Below are positions 55,024 to 64,000 of a DNA stretch of 64,000 nucleotides, one piece after another (the stretch's first letter is position 1; each line of letters opens with the position of its first letter). A model generated the notes under the pieces. The model made no database searches, was not told the DNA's origin, and was given only the letters and a program-made list of their open reading frames with translations. Made by a program: the position numbers and the translations under genes. This DNA comes from Bacteroidales bacterium (lineage in GTDB: Bacteria > Bacteroidota > Bacteroidia > Bacteroidales > Tenuifilaceae): NCBI GenBank assembly GCA_020636835.1, contig JACJXC010000004.1:455856-519855 (forward strand), read 5' to 3'.

Positions 55024-57399
55024 CTATTTTTTATCCTTTAAATCCTTAAGTTTATTGATAATACCTTCCATTTCGGCCTCTTTCATCTTATTTTCAGTAA
55101 TATCAAAACCAATATTAATAATTCGGATCAAACGCCCCGAATCGTCCATTACTGGGGTAAAGTTCTCTTTCACCCATGTTTCGCGTCCGTTAACGGTTAA
55201 GGAGAATTCGCGGCTTTGCATTTTACCCTTGCTCAGGTTTGACCAGAAAACCTCGAACTCTTTGGGTTTATTCTTAGCGCTAAAATCTATATCCTGTAAA
55301 TACTTACCCTCGATACTCTCCTTGGTATCGCCCAACACCTCAACATTCTTGTTGTTGATGTATGTGATAAGCCCATCGGGATCCAAAACAGTAACCAGAC
55401 AGTTCTTGTCCAATGCCTTAAGGAGCACCTCCATATCGCTCTGCCGTTGCGCCGATAACGCCTGTTCGCGTTGCAGTTCAACAATGGTACGCTCTATCTC
55501 TTGGGCTTGTTGTTGTGTTTGCAACTCCAGGTGTTTGTTTTCGCTGATATCCTGTCCCACCAGGAATATTTTTATAATAGACCCCATATCGTCTAATCCG
55601 GGCGATATGGATGCCATTATGTATAGGCTAGTATCATTATTCCCTTGGAGGTGTAGGGTATCGTTTACGGATTGCCCCATTAGAACTTGCTCCCAAAAAT
55701 CATTGAACTCGGAACGCTGATCGGGGTGAACCAGCTCCACAAACGGCAGTGCATCCAGATCGGTGCGAGCGTAGCCCAGCAGGGTTTGGAAATTGTTATT
55801 GGAATCGACAATATAACCCTCCTCGGTAAGTGTTGCCGAAAGCAAAGCCTGGTTGATAGCATTGGTAACCACCTCGAGTTCCACATTCTTGCGCGACATC
55901 TCCTCCTGGGTTGCCTGCATCTCCTCCATGTTCTGACGCATCTCCTCCTCCTGAGCAGCCATCTCCTCGCGTTGCTGTTGCGATTGTTCCAAGAGCTCCC
56001 TAGTGCGAATACTATTTTTAACGGAGTACAGGGTTGATGCGATGCTTTCGCCAATCTTCTCCACAAATTCCACCTCGTAGGGCAAGAACTCGCGGAACGA
56101 GGCAATCTCGAGCACTCCAAATATGTTATCCTCCAACTTAAGTGGAACAATAAGCAGCGAGGTTGGCGTAGCCTCACCCAAACCCGATGTTATGGTAATG
56201 TAATTGTCGGGGATCTCCTTAAGATAAATAGTTTTCTTTTCGAGAGCGCAAGTACCCACCAAGCCTTCGCCAAGCGCAATTGTCTTCTCGATAAATTTCT
56301 TGCGGTTATATGCAAATGCAGCCAGCAACTCTAAGTACTGATCGTGATCGACCTCGCTATACATAAACAAACCACCCTGATTGGCCTGCATATAGTTCAC
56401 CAGATTCTGGATTACATCGTCGGCTAAAAGGCTTAGGTTGTTATTATTCTGGCGCAGAATATCGCCAAACTTAGCCAATCCGGCATTGGTCCAGCTGCGA
56501 ATATCGTCCTCGGCCTTACGTCGGGTCTCCTCTTCGTTGGCCCGTTTAAGGTTATTGCGCATTTCGAGCAGGGCGTTACCCAGTTGATCCTTCGTACTAA
56601 GTGGCTTAAAGTCAAATTCGAGACGGTTTTCGCCAATTTCGCGGGCAAACTCAGTGGTTTGTTTCAACCCATCAATTAGCTTGTTAAGCGATTGAACCAT
56701 AGTACCAATCTCGTCGCGAGTTCCAATTTTAAGATGATTGGGAATTTCGCCATTGGAGAGCTGCTTCAACTTAATATTTACGAAGTTAACGTTACGTACA
56801 ATGGGCTTGATAAGGAAAAAGATGAGCAAAGCGGCCGACACCGAGCAGAAAACAATAATCAGTAAAAGGACGCGTCGATTCGAGAGCAGGGAGCTGAGCA
56901 CCTCGTCGGGGCTAATTGATATAGCCACATAAGCGCTGTAAGGCTCGTAGTACTTAAAGCAGAGCATCCGCTCCTCGGTGGAATTATTCACATAATCGGT
57001 GTAGAACAGGAAACCATCCTTGCTGGGATGAGATTTGAGTTGAGTGAATGCTGTTAGCGGAAGCCTGTGCCCATCGCGCAGGATATGAAGCAGGTACTCG
57101 CCATTACCAGATATAATGCAGGGGAAATCGGTGGCATAATAAGCAGGGGTTTGGAAGTAGGGTTTAAGCAAAACCTTATCGTCCATGTAAAAGCCGCTCC
57201 CAGTTTTAGACTTCACCATTTCGATAATTTGAATGGTTCGGTCGATATACACATCGGCCTGATAGCGAGCCTGCTCAAGCGCTCTGTTTTTAGTCATTAC
57301 GGACATCACTATACCCGCAAGAACAAAGAGCACCAGAATGGTTGGGATTACAACCATTTGCACGCGTTGGCCAAGTTTTATGTTACTAAGTAATGCCAT
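55024..57399 (-). CDS. Kinase-less receptor: cache, HAMP, GAF and two PAS domains
   Basis: The 791-residue protein has a membrane helix (about 13-33), a periplasmic single-cache-like sensor region, a second helix (about 177-198), HAMP (about 200-250), GAF (about 340-465, EIPDNYITITSGLGEATPTSLLIVPL), a glutamine/glutamate-rich coiled coil (about 470-520, EEMAAQEEEMRQNMEEMQATQEEM) and two PAS domains (about 525-640 and 665-785). There is no kinase, cyclase, phosphatase or chemoreceptor hairpin. The Glu/Gln-rich coil is a possible site for CheR/CheB modification, an inference. It sits between the two cheR genes. Confidence 0.85.
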   Translation of the reverse strand: MALLSNIKLGQRVQMVVIPTILVLFVLAGIVMSVMTKNRALEQARYQADVYIDRTIQIIEMVKSKTGSGFYMDDKVLLKPYFQTPAYYATDFPCIISGNGEYLLHILRDGHRLPLTAFTQLKSHPSKDGFLFYTDYVNNSTEERMLCFKYYEPYSAYVAISISPDEVLSSLLSNRRVLLLIIVFCSVSAALLIFFLIKPIVRNVNFVNIKLKQLSNGEIPNHLKIGTRDEIGTMVQSLNKLIDGLKQTTEFAREIGENRLEFDFKPLSTKDQLGNALLEMRNNLKRANEEETRRKAEDDIRSWTNAGLAKFGDILRQNNNNLSLLADDVIQNLVNYMQANQGGLFMYSEVDHDQYLELLAAFAYNRKKFIEKTIALGEGLVGTCALEKKTIYLKEIPDNYITITSGLGEATPTSLLIVPLKLEDNIFGVLEIASFREFLPYEVEFVEKIGESIASTLYSVKNSIRTRELLEQSQQQREEMAAQEEEMRQNMEEMQATQEEMSRKNVELEVVTNAINQALLSATLTEEGYIVDSNNNFQTLLGYARTDLDALPFVELVHPDQRSEFNDFWEQVLMGQSVNDTLHLQGNNDTSLYIMASISPGLDDMGSIIKIFLVGQDISENKHLELQTQQQAQEIERTIVELQREQALSAQRQSDMEVLLKALDKNCLVTVLDPDGLITYINNKNVEVLGDTKESIEGKYLQDIDFSAKNKPKEFEVFWSNLSKGKMQSREFSLTVNGRETWVKENFTPVMDDSGRLIRIINIGFDITENKMKEAEMEGIINKLKDLKDKK

Positions 57400-57424
57400 T
57401 GTAAAAAGCGAATTTTATTGGGTA

Positions 57425-58264
57425 CTATTTTTTAACATACGATTGTCCTAACCGTTCGAACTTATTTGCCCAGGGGCCTAATATAGTTTCGTGCATGCCT
57501 AATAATAGCAATCCTTTGGGATAAAGATTTGAATGAAAAAGTTCGAAAACCTTGTTTTGCAACGAATAGTTAAAGTAAATTATCACATTTCGACAAAGAA
57601 TCAAATCGAATTTGGCGAAAAAAATATTGCCGTCGGTAACCAAGTCATGCTTTCTGAATATAGGTTTTTCGGTAAGGAACTTTTTCATTGTAATGGTATC
57701 CTTAACTTTGTCTATATCGAAATATTTCTCGTACGGAACATCGATGTACTCCTCAAAGTTAAGCGGGTTTTGCTTAATTACCTTGTCGAAGTTGTCGAGG
57801 TAGCTAAGGTTAAACCTGTACTTGTAAATACCCTGTTTAGCTGCATCGAGCACGTCAACGTTAAGATCGGTGGCAAAAAGTTTTGCTTTATCCAGCATTT
57901 CCATTTCATTCAGCAAAATCATCATGGAGTAAACTTCTTGTCCGGTGGAGCAGCCCGCATGCCATATATTGATGGTTTTATTATTCTTAAAGCGGGGGAG
58001 AATGCGCGAACGGAGCAAATGCCAAACGGGAGGGTCGCGGAACAATTCGGTGGTGTTCACGGTAATCTCTTTCACAATCCTCTCCACAAAGTTCTTATCC
58101 ACCCTAAGCGTTGTGATTAGAGTTGTTAAATCGAAATTGGAATCCTCCAGTATTTTTTGGAGACGACGCTTTAATGACTTATCCGAGTATTCAGAAAAAT
58201 CGTACTTAGATACGTTCTTTAAAGTGGTAACAAAATACTGTAAATCCTGGTCGGTTACCTGCAT
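57425..58264 (-). CDS. CheR-type protein glutamate methyltransferase
   Basis: A 279-residue CheR with all main motifs: EITVNTTELFRDPPVW (about 66-81), the SAM loop HAGCSTGQEVYSMM (102-115), and CRNVIIYFNYSLQNK near 228-242. It would methylate glutamates of a receptor coil using SAM. A TTG at 58270 is in frame; the ATG at 58264 (MQVTDQDLQYF) is the better start. It is the first gene of the eleven-gene unit. The 58265-58563 gap upstream holds no gene and no promoter that I can support. Confidence 0.9.
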   Translation of the reverse strand: MQVTDQDLQYFVTTLKNVSKYDFSEYSDKSLKRRLQKILEDSNFDLTTLITTLRVDKNFVERIVKEITVNTTELFRDPPVWHLLRSRILPRFKNNKTINIWHAGCSTGQEVYSMMILLNEMEMLDKAKLFATDLNVDVLDAAKQGIYKYRFNLSYLDNFDKVIKQNPLNFEEYIDVPYEKYFDIDKVKDTITMKKFLTEKPIFRKHDLVTDGNIFFAKFDLILCRNVIIYFNYSLQNKVFELFHSNLYPKGLLLLGMHETILGPWANKFERLGQSYVKK

Positions 58265-58563
58265 ATTCAATCAACTTAAACTTACCAATACTCGCGCATC
58301 ATTATGCAATATACCAAAAAATGGAGTACAATTTCACCTGTTAAAGGTAAAAATTGTTTATCAATCGGCAAAAGCAACGCTGAAATATATTCAGATTTAC
58401 AGAGAGCAGCAAGGATTCGAATGCAGCGGACACAACCCTTTTGACGAAATATATAAATAATAGGTGCGAAGTAATATATTGTGTAGACCAATACTCCCAC
58501 ATCAACATTCAGCACCAACAGGAATCGTTCCCGGCATTAAGACACTCCGAGGAACAACAATAC

Positions 58564-59619
58564 TTATTTTTTCAATTTGAAGCAAAGGCTAACCGGATTG
58601 TGATCGGAATGCTTAAACCGGAGGTTGTAGGTTTTGCTAACCTGTGGGCTAACATTGGGCGACAAGAGGAAGAAATCGAGAATACCCTCGTAGGTTTGCC
58701 CCTGAACGTAAGGCTGGTTTAGGTAACGGTTAGTGGGCGCCAAGGTATCGGAAACCCACTGCCACCCATTGGGGAAAAAATCGGGGGCAATATTGGTTAA
58801 CCGAAAAAAAGGGACCGTATAGTTGCTGGCAAACTTACCGAGCGGAAAATTGGGCGGGGATTGGTTCCAGTCGCCACCAACAACAACATAGTTCCCCTTG
58901 GAATACTCCTCCACTGCAAAAGCGCGGAGGTAGTCCATCTCCTGCTTTTTGAGTGAGCCATCGTCGAATGCCGAGTTATGAGTATTGATCAGCACCAACT
59001 CGCGTCCGTTCTGTGTGGGATAACGGCTAACCAACATGCAGCGCCGCAGATTGAATAGACGATTTGGCCAGGCAAACTCACCAGGATACTGGTAGCGGGT
59101 CGATTTGCAAGGGACAGGCCTACCCAATGTAACAACGCCAGAATTTACACGCCCCATGGGCTCCCCAACCGGAATAGGGACAAAGGCCACACGGTAATTA
59201 ACACCTACAGCAGAGTGGCACTTCAAGCAATCGGCAAGCATGGCCAGCTGGTTTATACTGTAGGAGCGGACAGAGTTAAGGTCTACCTCCTGAAGCATCA
59301 CAAAACCACCCGCTGCCCTGCGCTGAACAAAGGTAACAATGGAATCGAGATTGCGCCTCGTACGTGCCTCGGTATCGCGCACCTTAACACCATCATCGTA
59401 AAAGAAGTCCATATTATCGCCCAGCCCGGCATAGCCAATATTCCACGACAGAAGGTTTAGGGATGAATCGACAGGGATGGTATCGGGGGTGCAGCTCTGC
59501 CAAACATCCTGCTCAGGCAAAGGCTTAAAACATGTAACTGTGGAATACGCCAAAAACAGCACAAAAAGCACTATGAGCAACAAGCATATAAAACCTGCAT
59601 AATGGAGTACACGTCGCAT
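58564..59619 (-). CDS. Endonuclease/exonuclease/phosphatase-family protein, membrane-anchored
   Basis: The 351-residue protein has an N-terminal membrane helix (about 8-28) and an EEP fold: NLLSWNIGYAGLGDN, VMLQEVDLNSVRS, LVLINTHNSAFDDGS, VVVGGDWNQSP and FKHSDHNPVSL hold the expected Asn, Glu, His and Asp residues. It could act on phospholipids, inositol phosphates or nucleic acid outside the cytoplasm. It is a single gene. Confidence 0.85.
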   Translation of the reverse strand: MRRVLHYAGFICLLLIVLFVLFLAYSTVTCFKPLPEQDVWQSCTPDTIPVDSSLNLLSWNIGYAGLGDNMDFFYDDGVKVRDTEARTRRNLDSIVTFVQRRAAGGFVMLQEVDLNSVRSYSINQLAMLADCLKCHSAVGVNYRVAFVPIPVGEPMGRVNSGVVTLGRPVPCKSTRYQYPGEFAWPNRLFNLRRCMLVSRYPTQNGRELVLINTHNSAFDDGSLKKQEMDYLRAFAVEEYSKGNYVVVGGDWNQSPPNFPLGKFASNYTVPFFRLTNIAPDFFPNGWQWVSDTLAPTNRYLNQPYVQGQTYEGILDFFLLSPNVSPQVSKTYNLRFKHSDHNPVSLCFKLKK

Positions 59620-59679
59620 TGGGATTCTCTTTATATTCAGGGTAAAAATAGTGAAAACCGAGGTTCATCCAACAACGAG

Positions 59680-59711
59680 TTTGGCAGGTATTATTTTAAT
59701 ATCTATCTTTG
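59680..59711 (+). promoter_or_regulatory. Promoter of purQ
   Basis: TTTG (59680-59683), 20 bases, TATCTTTG (59704-59711), 21 bases before the ATG: the best match to the Bacteroidota consensus in the window. Confidence 0.8.
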
Positions 59712-59732
59712 AGGGGTTAAATTACAAAAACT

Positions 59733-60434
59733 ATGAAGTTTGGAGTAGTTATTTTTCCTGGATCTAACTGCGATCAGGACACTGTTTATGTATTAAAAAA
59801 CATTCTGGAGCAGGAAGTGGTTACGCTCTGGCACAAGGAAACCGATTTTGACGGGAACATCGATGCCATAATTCTGCCCGGAGGCTTCTCCTACGGCGAT
59901 TACCTGCGTTCGGGAGCATTGGCAAAATTCTCGCCCATCATGAATAGGGTTATTGAGTTTGCCAACAATGGGGGTTACGTATTTGGGATATGCAATGGGT
60001 TTCAGATTCTTTGCGAAACAGGCTTACTCCCCGGCGCGCTACTTCATAACATGAATCAGAAGTTTATTTGCAAAAATATTCACCTCACACCCGACAGCAA
60101 GAGCGCAGCTCTCACAAAATTCTTACCCAAGGACAAAACCCTAAAAATCCCAATAGCACACGGCGAGGGTCGCTTTTATGCCGATAAGGAAACGCTTGCA
60201 CAAATGCGTATAAACGGGCAAATACTGTTTCGATACTGCGACGAAAACGGTGTTGTATCCGAGCAGGCAAACCCCAACGGAGCAGTGGAAAACATTGCAG
60301 GGATTTGTAACGAGCGTAAAAATGTGTTTGGCATGATGCCTCACCCCGAAAGAGCATCGGACGATGAGCTGGGGAATACCGATGGCCGCTTAATTTTTGA
60401 ATCGTTCCTAAAGTACATGCAGGAGAACGGATAA
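59733..60434 (+). CDS. purQ: Phosphoribosylformylglycinamidine synthase subunit PurQ (glutaminase)
   Basis: The 233-residue glutaminase releases ammonia for PurL in de novo purine synthesis. The nucleophile is Cys87 in FGICNGFQILCE, and His/Glu come in MMPHPERASD. The N-terminus MKFGVVIFPGSNCDQDT is typical. Because the subunit is separate, the cell should use the small PurL with PurS rather than only the fused large enzyme; neither is in the window. Confidence 0.95.
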   Translation: MKFGVVIFPGSNCDQDTVYVLKNILEQEVVTLWHKETDFDGNIDAIILPGGFSYGDYLRSGALAKFSPIMNRVIEFANNGGYVFGICNGFQILCETGLLPGALLHNMNQKFICKNIHLTPDSKSAALTKFLPKDKTLKIPIAHGEGRFYADKETLAQMRINGQILFRYCDENGVVSEQANPNGAVENIAGICNERKNVFGMMPHPERASDDELGNTDGRLIFESFLKYMQENG

Positions 60435-60467
60435 TCCCAGAGGATAACAAACAACAATAGCATACTA

Positions 60468-60494
60468 AACCCCACCATATTGGCGGGGTTTTTT
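60468..60494. terminator. Terminator after purQ, possibly bidirectional
   Basis: AACCCCACC / GGCGGGGTT stem (one mismatch) with 5-base loop and a T run on the plus strand. The minus-strand gene ends 46 bases further on. Confidence 0.8.
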
Positions 60495-60539
60495 GATTAT
60501 TCCGGGTTGCCAGGGTACGGGAAAAGAATTATGGTGCGC

Positions 60540-61610
60540 CTAGTGTACAAACTTCTTTTTAACCCAACGGGGGAAAATAACGGCACCAACAAACAGGTAG
60601 GGGTAATAGCTGATAAGTCGCCACAGCAAAGCCATAGCCACAGCAACGGCACCCAGCGATGCCGCATCAACGGGAATAAACTCCGATAGGTAACGGGTAA
60701 ACACAAACTCGGCAAAGCCACTACCGCCGGGAGTTGGACTAACAAGCATCATAATCCACATCACCAATTGGCGGGCAAACACCAGCAAATGATTATCGAT
60801 TGCGAAAAATGCGAGCAGGATAGCATTAACTACCCAGAACCGCGAAGTCCACGAAAGGAGTGTACTCCCAAACACTTTCAGCCAAAACGAGAATGGTTTT
60901 TTGCGGTACTCCATGGAACTGGAGATAATATCGCTACCGGCACGGTTTGCCCCGTGTTTCCATCGACGCAGGAGGGGCAATTTGAATATCATTAGGATAA
61001 GCCATTTTAGGCCACGGGGGTTCACAAACAAACCGTAGCTCAAAAATAAAACCCACACCATTTTAAATAGGTATCCAACCAGGCTAAACACCACCAATTC
61101 GCGAACAAGCGACGAACCATCGGCAGCAATGCCAAATAAGTTCGACGATCCAACCAGCAAAACAATCAACGGAAACATCAACACAAAGTAGAGTTCGTCC
61201 AGAAACGAGGTAATCATTACCACGGCCGAGCTATGCCCCACGGTAAGCCCCTCCTTATTAACATAAACAATGGCCACACTGGTTCCGCCAACAGCCGAGG
61301 GGGTTATGGCCGAGGTAAACTCCCATAACAATATCACCCGGAGCGCTTTGGCAAATCGGAATTTGCCATTGGTGAGAGTCATAAGCCTAAGGGTGTAGCC
61401 AATATCGCGGCCAGCCATAAACAATATTGCAACCAACACCCAGAATACCGAGGTCCAAGTAAAATGGAGATAATCAAAAGCCTTGGGATTAAACTCGCGG
61501 TACAACATGTACCCCACTACGGCAACACCTATAATAACAGGGATAAAAGCAGAACTAATTTTAATTCGACGGGCGGGATTCTCAGGAACATGGGCTTTGA
61601 CTTGATGCAT
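60540..61610 (-). CDS. YbhN/lysylphosphatidylglycerol synthase-type membrane protein
   Basis: A 356-residue multi-spanning protein (about eight helices) with the family blocks RVILLWEFTSAITPSAVGGTSVAIVYVNKEG, VVMITSFLDELYFVLMFP and MLVSPTPGGSGFAEFVFTRYLSE. The family covers the flippase half of MprF and YbhN/AglD-like proteins. No aminoacyl-transferase domain is present, so a lipid-handling role is likely but unproven. Confidence 0.85.
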   Translation of the reverse strand: MHQVKAHVPENPARRIKISSAFIPVIIGVAVVGYMLYREFNPKAFDYLHFTWTSVFWVLVAILFMAGRDIGYTLRLMTLTNGKFRFAKALRVILLWEFTSAITPSAVGGTSVAIVYVNKEGLTVGHSSAVVMITSFLDELYFVLMFPLIVLLVGSSNLFGIAADGSSLVRELVVFSLVGYLFKMVWVLFLSYGLFVNPRGLKWLILMIFKLPLLRRWKHGANRAGSDIISSSMEYRKKPFSFWLKVFGSTLLSWTSRFWVVNAILLAFFAIDNHLLVFARQLVMWIMMLVSPTPGGSGFAEFVFTRYLSEFIPVDAASLGAVAVAMALLWRLISYYPYLFVGAVIFPRWVKKKFVH

Positions 61611-61812
61611 TATCCATTGATTTTAGGCTCAACAAATTTAATAGAATTTGAGGTTTAACAGGTAAATGTTTAGCTAATAATTTGTAAAGGGGACTGGCAA
61701 TCCTTAACCAAGTTGCAGGAGTAGCGCATTCAGAATTTTGGTTGATAAACATCACCCGAACAAATTAAGCTTTCGCCCGTTACGGTTATCATAATAGTTC
61801 AGAAAAACAAGC

Positions 61813-62724
61813 ATGATACACAGCAACCGGACAAAGGCGCACATGGCCATAATAGGCGCAAACATCCTCTTTGGCATCAATTACGCCATTGCCAAAGGGG
61901 TAATGCCCATCCACCTGAAGCCCGGCGGGTTCACCCTGCTAAGGGTTATCACGGCATTGAGCCTATTCTACGCACTATCGAGGTTAAGCCAAAGGAATGA
62001 GAAGATTGACCGTAGCGACTACTTTAGATTCGTGCTGGCCGGATTAATGGGCGTTTCGCTCAACCAAATGCTTTTCCTGTTCGGGCTAAACCTAAGTTCT
62101 CCCATCGACTCATCAATTATATCGACACTGAACCCCGCAATGGTTATGCTCATTGCATTTATGGCAATTGGCGAGAAAATTGGGGTAAAAAAGATTATCG
62201 GGTTAGCTATTGGCGCCTCGGGAGCATTAATGCTGATATTCGGCAAGGGGGAGCTGGGCTTCGGATCGGATCACTTTGTGGGCAACATCATGCTATTCCT
62301 CAACACGCTATTTTATGCCGGTTACCTAGTAATTGTAAAACCGTTAACCGAGAAGTACAGCGCAGTTACAGTAATGCGAGGGGTTTTTACCGTTGGATTC
62401 TTTGCAGTACTTCCATTCGGGGCAAAGGACTTGGCAACCACTGCATGGGGAAGCATACCGGCACCCATCTACGGGGCAATACTATTCGTTCTACTTGGCC
62501 CCACATTCCTGGCATACCTGCTAAACAGCTGGGGGTTAAGACACGTTCAAACATCAACGGTGAGTATCTACATATACTCGCAACCCGTTATTGCCACTGC
62601 ATTTGCGGCAATGTTAGGACAAGACACACTGGATGCACAAAAAATAATTGCCGCACTGCTTGTATTTACCGGAGTTTACCTAGTAAGCTCGAAGAAGTTG
62701 AAGCCAAACCGCGCTACAAAATAA
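61813..62724 (+). CDS. EamA/DMT-superfamily transporter
   Basis: A 303-residue protein with ten membrane helices in two EamA repeats (ANILFGINYAIAKGV ... and FVGNIMLFLNTLFYAGYLVIVKPL). Members export amino acids and metabolites; the substrate is not readable. It ends nine bases from the convergent amidohydrolase gene. Confidence 0.88.
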   Translation: MIHSNRTKAHMAIIGANILFGINYAIAKGVMPIHLKPGGFTLLRVITALSLFYALSRLSQRNEKIDRSDYFRFVLAGLMGVSLNQMLFLFGLNLSSPIDSSIISTLNPAMVMLIAFMAIGEKIGVKKIIGLAIGASGALMLIFGKGELGFGSDHFVGNIMLFLNTLFYAGYLVIVKPLTEKYSAVTVMRGVFTVGFFAVLPFGAKDLATTAWGSIPAPIYGAILFVLLGPTFLAYLLNSWGLRHVQTSTVSIYIYSQPVIATAFAAMLGQDTLDAQKIIAALLVFTGVYLVSSKKLKPNRATK

Positions 62725-62733
62725 ATCGGGACG

Positions 62734-63861
62734 TTATTCTGAGGTCAACTTGCGAGCTAACGCCTCCATTACATCCACCCCATCGTCAATTATCTCGTCG
62801 GGGAAATCGTAATTGGGGGAATGAATATCGGGTTGCTCCTCCCCGGCACCCAGACCAAAAATAACAGACGGACAGCATGCGGTAAAGTGGGCAAAATCCT
62901 CGCTCCAACGGTTAGGCTGATCGAGGTAAACAACAGAACGGCCCTGCTCTTGGCAAACATCTCCAACCAAGCGAGTTAGCTCCGGGTTGCAAACCGAAGC
63001 GGGGTACTCATCGGTAAACGAGGTGGTAATACCCAAGCCGTGTTGCCCCGCAATTTTCATAGAGGCATCCACGGCCATAACCGAAAGCTGAGCCATATCG
63101 TCGTTATCGAAAGCGCGAAGGGTTGTCATAATCACAGCCGATCCGGGCGAGGTACCAAAGGCCACCTCGCCCACATTAACATAGATGAGAGTAACCAGTA
63201 CAAAATTGTTGAAAGCATGTCCCTCCTTGAGGCTCAGCAATGCCTGAATAATTTCGGCAACAGCCGCCGAGGGGTTTAAGCCTAACTCGGGGTAAGCGGC
63301 ATGCGAGTTACGACCCGCGAGGTTGATTACTAATCCTTTAGAAGCCGCTGAGAAGGTGTATTTTCCCATAATAACACTACCCTTGGGATATTTGGGAAGA
63401 TTATGCAAAGCTATCGCATAGTTGGGAGTCATATTAAGATCCGACAAGCGGGCTATACAATCCTTTGCACCAAGGCCATTCTCCTCAGCCGGTTGGTACA
63501 GCAGAATAGCCCGGCCGCGGCGTAAAGGCGTGGCGCTAAACCGCACAGCCAAACCAGTTACAATGGCCATGTGCCCATCGTGGCCGCAGGCATGCGATAC
63601 GCCAGGCGCATTGGATTTATAGCGCAGATGCCCAACCTCAGCAATGGGTAACGCATCCATATCGCAACGGAAAAGAACAGTGGGACCCGGTTCGCGCCCG
63701 TTATAAACAACGGCCATTCCTTCGCCTGCCAAATTGGAATAAAGTTCATCGGGCTTATAGCGGCTAAGGAAAAAGCGGATTCGTTTGGCCGTAGCACGCT
63801 CCTGTCCCGACAGTTCGGGATTACGGTGCAATTCCTGACGGAGTTTTATGAGTTCTTCCAT
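62734..63861 (-). CDS. M20-family amidohydrolase
   Basis: A 375-residue zinc peptidase-like enzyme: LRQELHRNPELSGQE, FRCDMDALPI, SHACGHDGHMAIVTG, LLYQPAEENGLGA (metal ligands and catalytic Glu) and SEDFAHFTACCPSVIFGLG. The pattern matches N-acyl-amino acid/hippurate-type hydrolases. A GTG at 63870 is in frame, but the ATG at 63861 (MEELIKLRQELH) is chosen. The last 139 bases of the window hold nothing that I can support. Confidence 0.9.
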   Translation of the reverse strand: MEELIKLRQELHRNPELSGQERATAKRIRFFLSRYKPDELYSNLAGEGMAVVYNGREPGPTVLFRCDMDALPIAEVGHLRYKSNAPGVSHACGHDGHMAIVTGLAVRFSATPLRRGRAILLYQPAEENGLGAKDCIARLSDLNMTPNYAIALHNLPKYPKGSVIMGKYTFSAASKGLVINLAGRNSHAAYPELGLNPSAAVAEIIQALLSLKEGHAFNNFVLVTLIYVNVGEVAFGTSPGSAVIMTTLRAFDNDDMAQLSVMAVDASMKIAGQHGLGITTSFTDEYPASVCNPELTRLVGDVCQEQGRSVVYLDQPNRWSEDFAHFTACCPSVIFGLGAGEEQPDIHSPNYDFPDEIIDDGVDVMEALARKLTSE

Positions 63862-64000
63862 AATCGACACAAATTACTCACCGTAAAAGTAAAAAAAAAG
63901 AGATAAAGCGTACAGAAATAGATACCATAATGTTTACAACCAGAATAAAAACTCAACACAAACACAACAAATATGGCACCTCGGGGCGCAACTCACAATA

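Noticed and set aside
58282..58518. Small minus-strand open frame upstream of the first cheR
   Set aside because: No start context, no conserved pattern, and unlikely composition with scattered Cys and Tyr.

Overview
The window reads as chromosomal DNA of a Bacteroidota bacterium, most likely a member of the order Bacteroidales. The evidence is lineage-typical promoters (TAnnTTTG, in the best cases with an upstream TTG or TTTG about 20 bases away), almost no Shine-Dalgarno sequences, two proteins with C-terminal type IX secretion (T9SS) sorting domains, a three-gene fumarate reductase/succinate dehydrogenase with one cytochrome b subunit, two-subunit methylmalonyl-CoA mutase, and DUF1987/SiaC and DUF5020 family proteins. 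Family or genus cannot be fixed from the sequence alone.

Layout. 0-15 kb: a transporter cut by the left edge, a phospholipid acyltransferase, a cyclic 2,3-diphosphoglycerate synthetase-like GTPase, a secreted ubiquitin-like protein, an OmpA lipoprotein, dxs, tRNA-Leu, a PAS histidine kinase, dCMP deaminase, an S41 protease and an alpha/beta hydrolase. 15-20 kb: sdhCAB, a tandem universal stress protein and tRNA-Gly. 20-24 kb: a chemoreceptor gene split by an IS4-family insertion with a perfect 9-bp target duplication, a DUF5020 outer-membrane protein and an acetate transporter. 24-30 kb: two genes that both lack a start codon and meet head to head, tRNA-Ala, two tandem tonB genes, hflX and asd. 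30-40 kb: a 1,881-residue modular secreted protein, a subclass B1 metallo-beta-lactamase with its MFS partner, and a repeat-rich stretch carrying a duplicated gene fragment. 40-44 kb: mutA and mutB, then a tandem array of palindromic repeats. 44.6-58.3 kb: eleven tightly packed minus-strand genes that look like one signalling operon. 58.5-64 kb: a phosphodiesterase-fold protein, purQ, a YbhN-like membrane protein, an EamA transporter and an M20 amidohydrolase.

How the genes fit together. The central metabolism here (fumarate reductase, methylmalonyl-CoA mutase, acetate transporter) suits fermentative succinate/propionate/acetate metabolism. The 58-44 kb operon joins chemoreceptor-type methylation enzymes (two CheR, one CheB), a receptor with no kinase, three proteins with closely similar GAF domains, and a SiaA/SiaB/SiaC phosphatase-kinase-target module to an ABCG-type transporter with TerB-like and FHA-like N-terminal parts and two exported proteins. 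No CheA, CheW or CheY is present, so the circuit would run differently from classical chemotaxis.

The most striking single gene is at 5279-6085. It encodes a signal peptide, then a domain about 64 percent identical to eukaryotic ubiquitin (46 of 72 positions by eye), an Ig-like domain and a T9SS sorting tail, so a near-canonical ubiquitin fold would be displayed on or released from the cell surface. All functional statements rest on motif reading by eye; no database search was possible.
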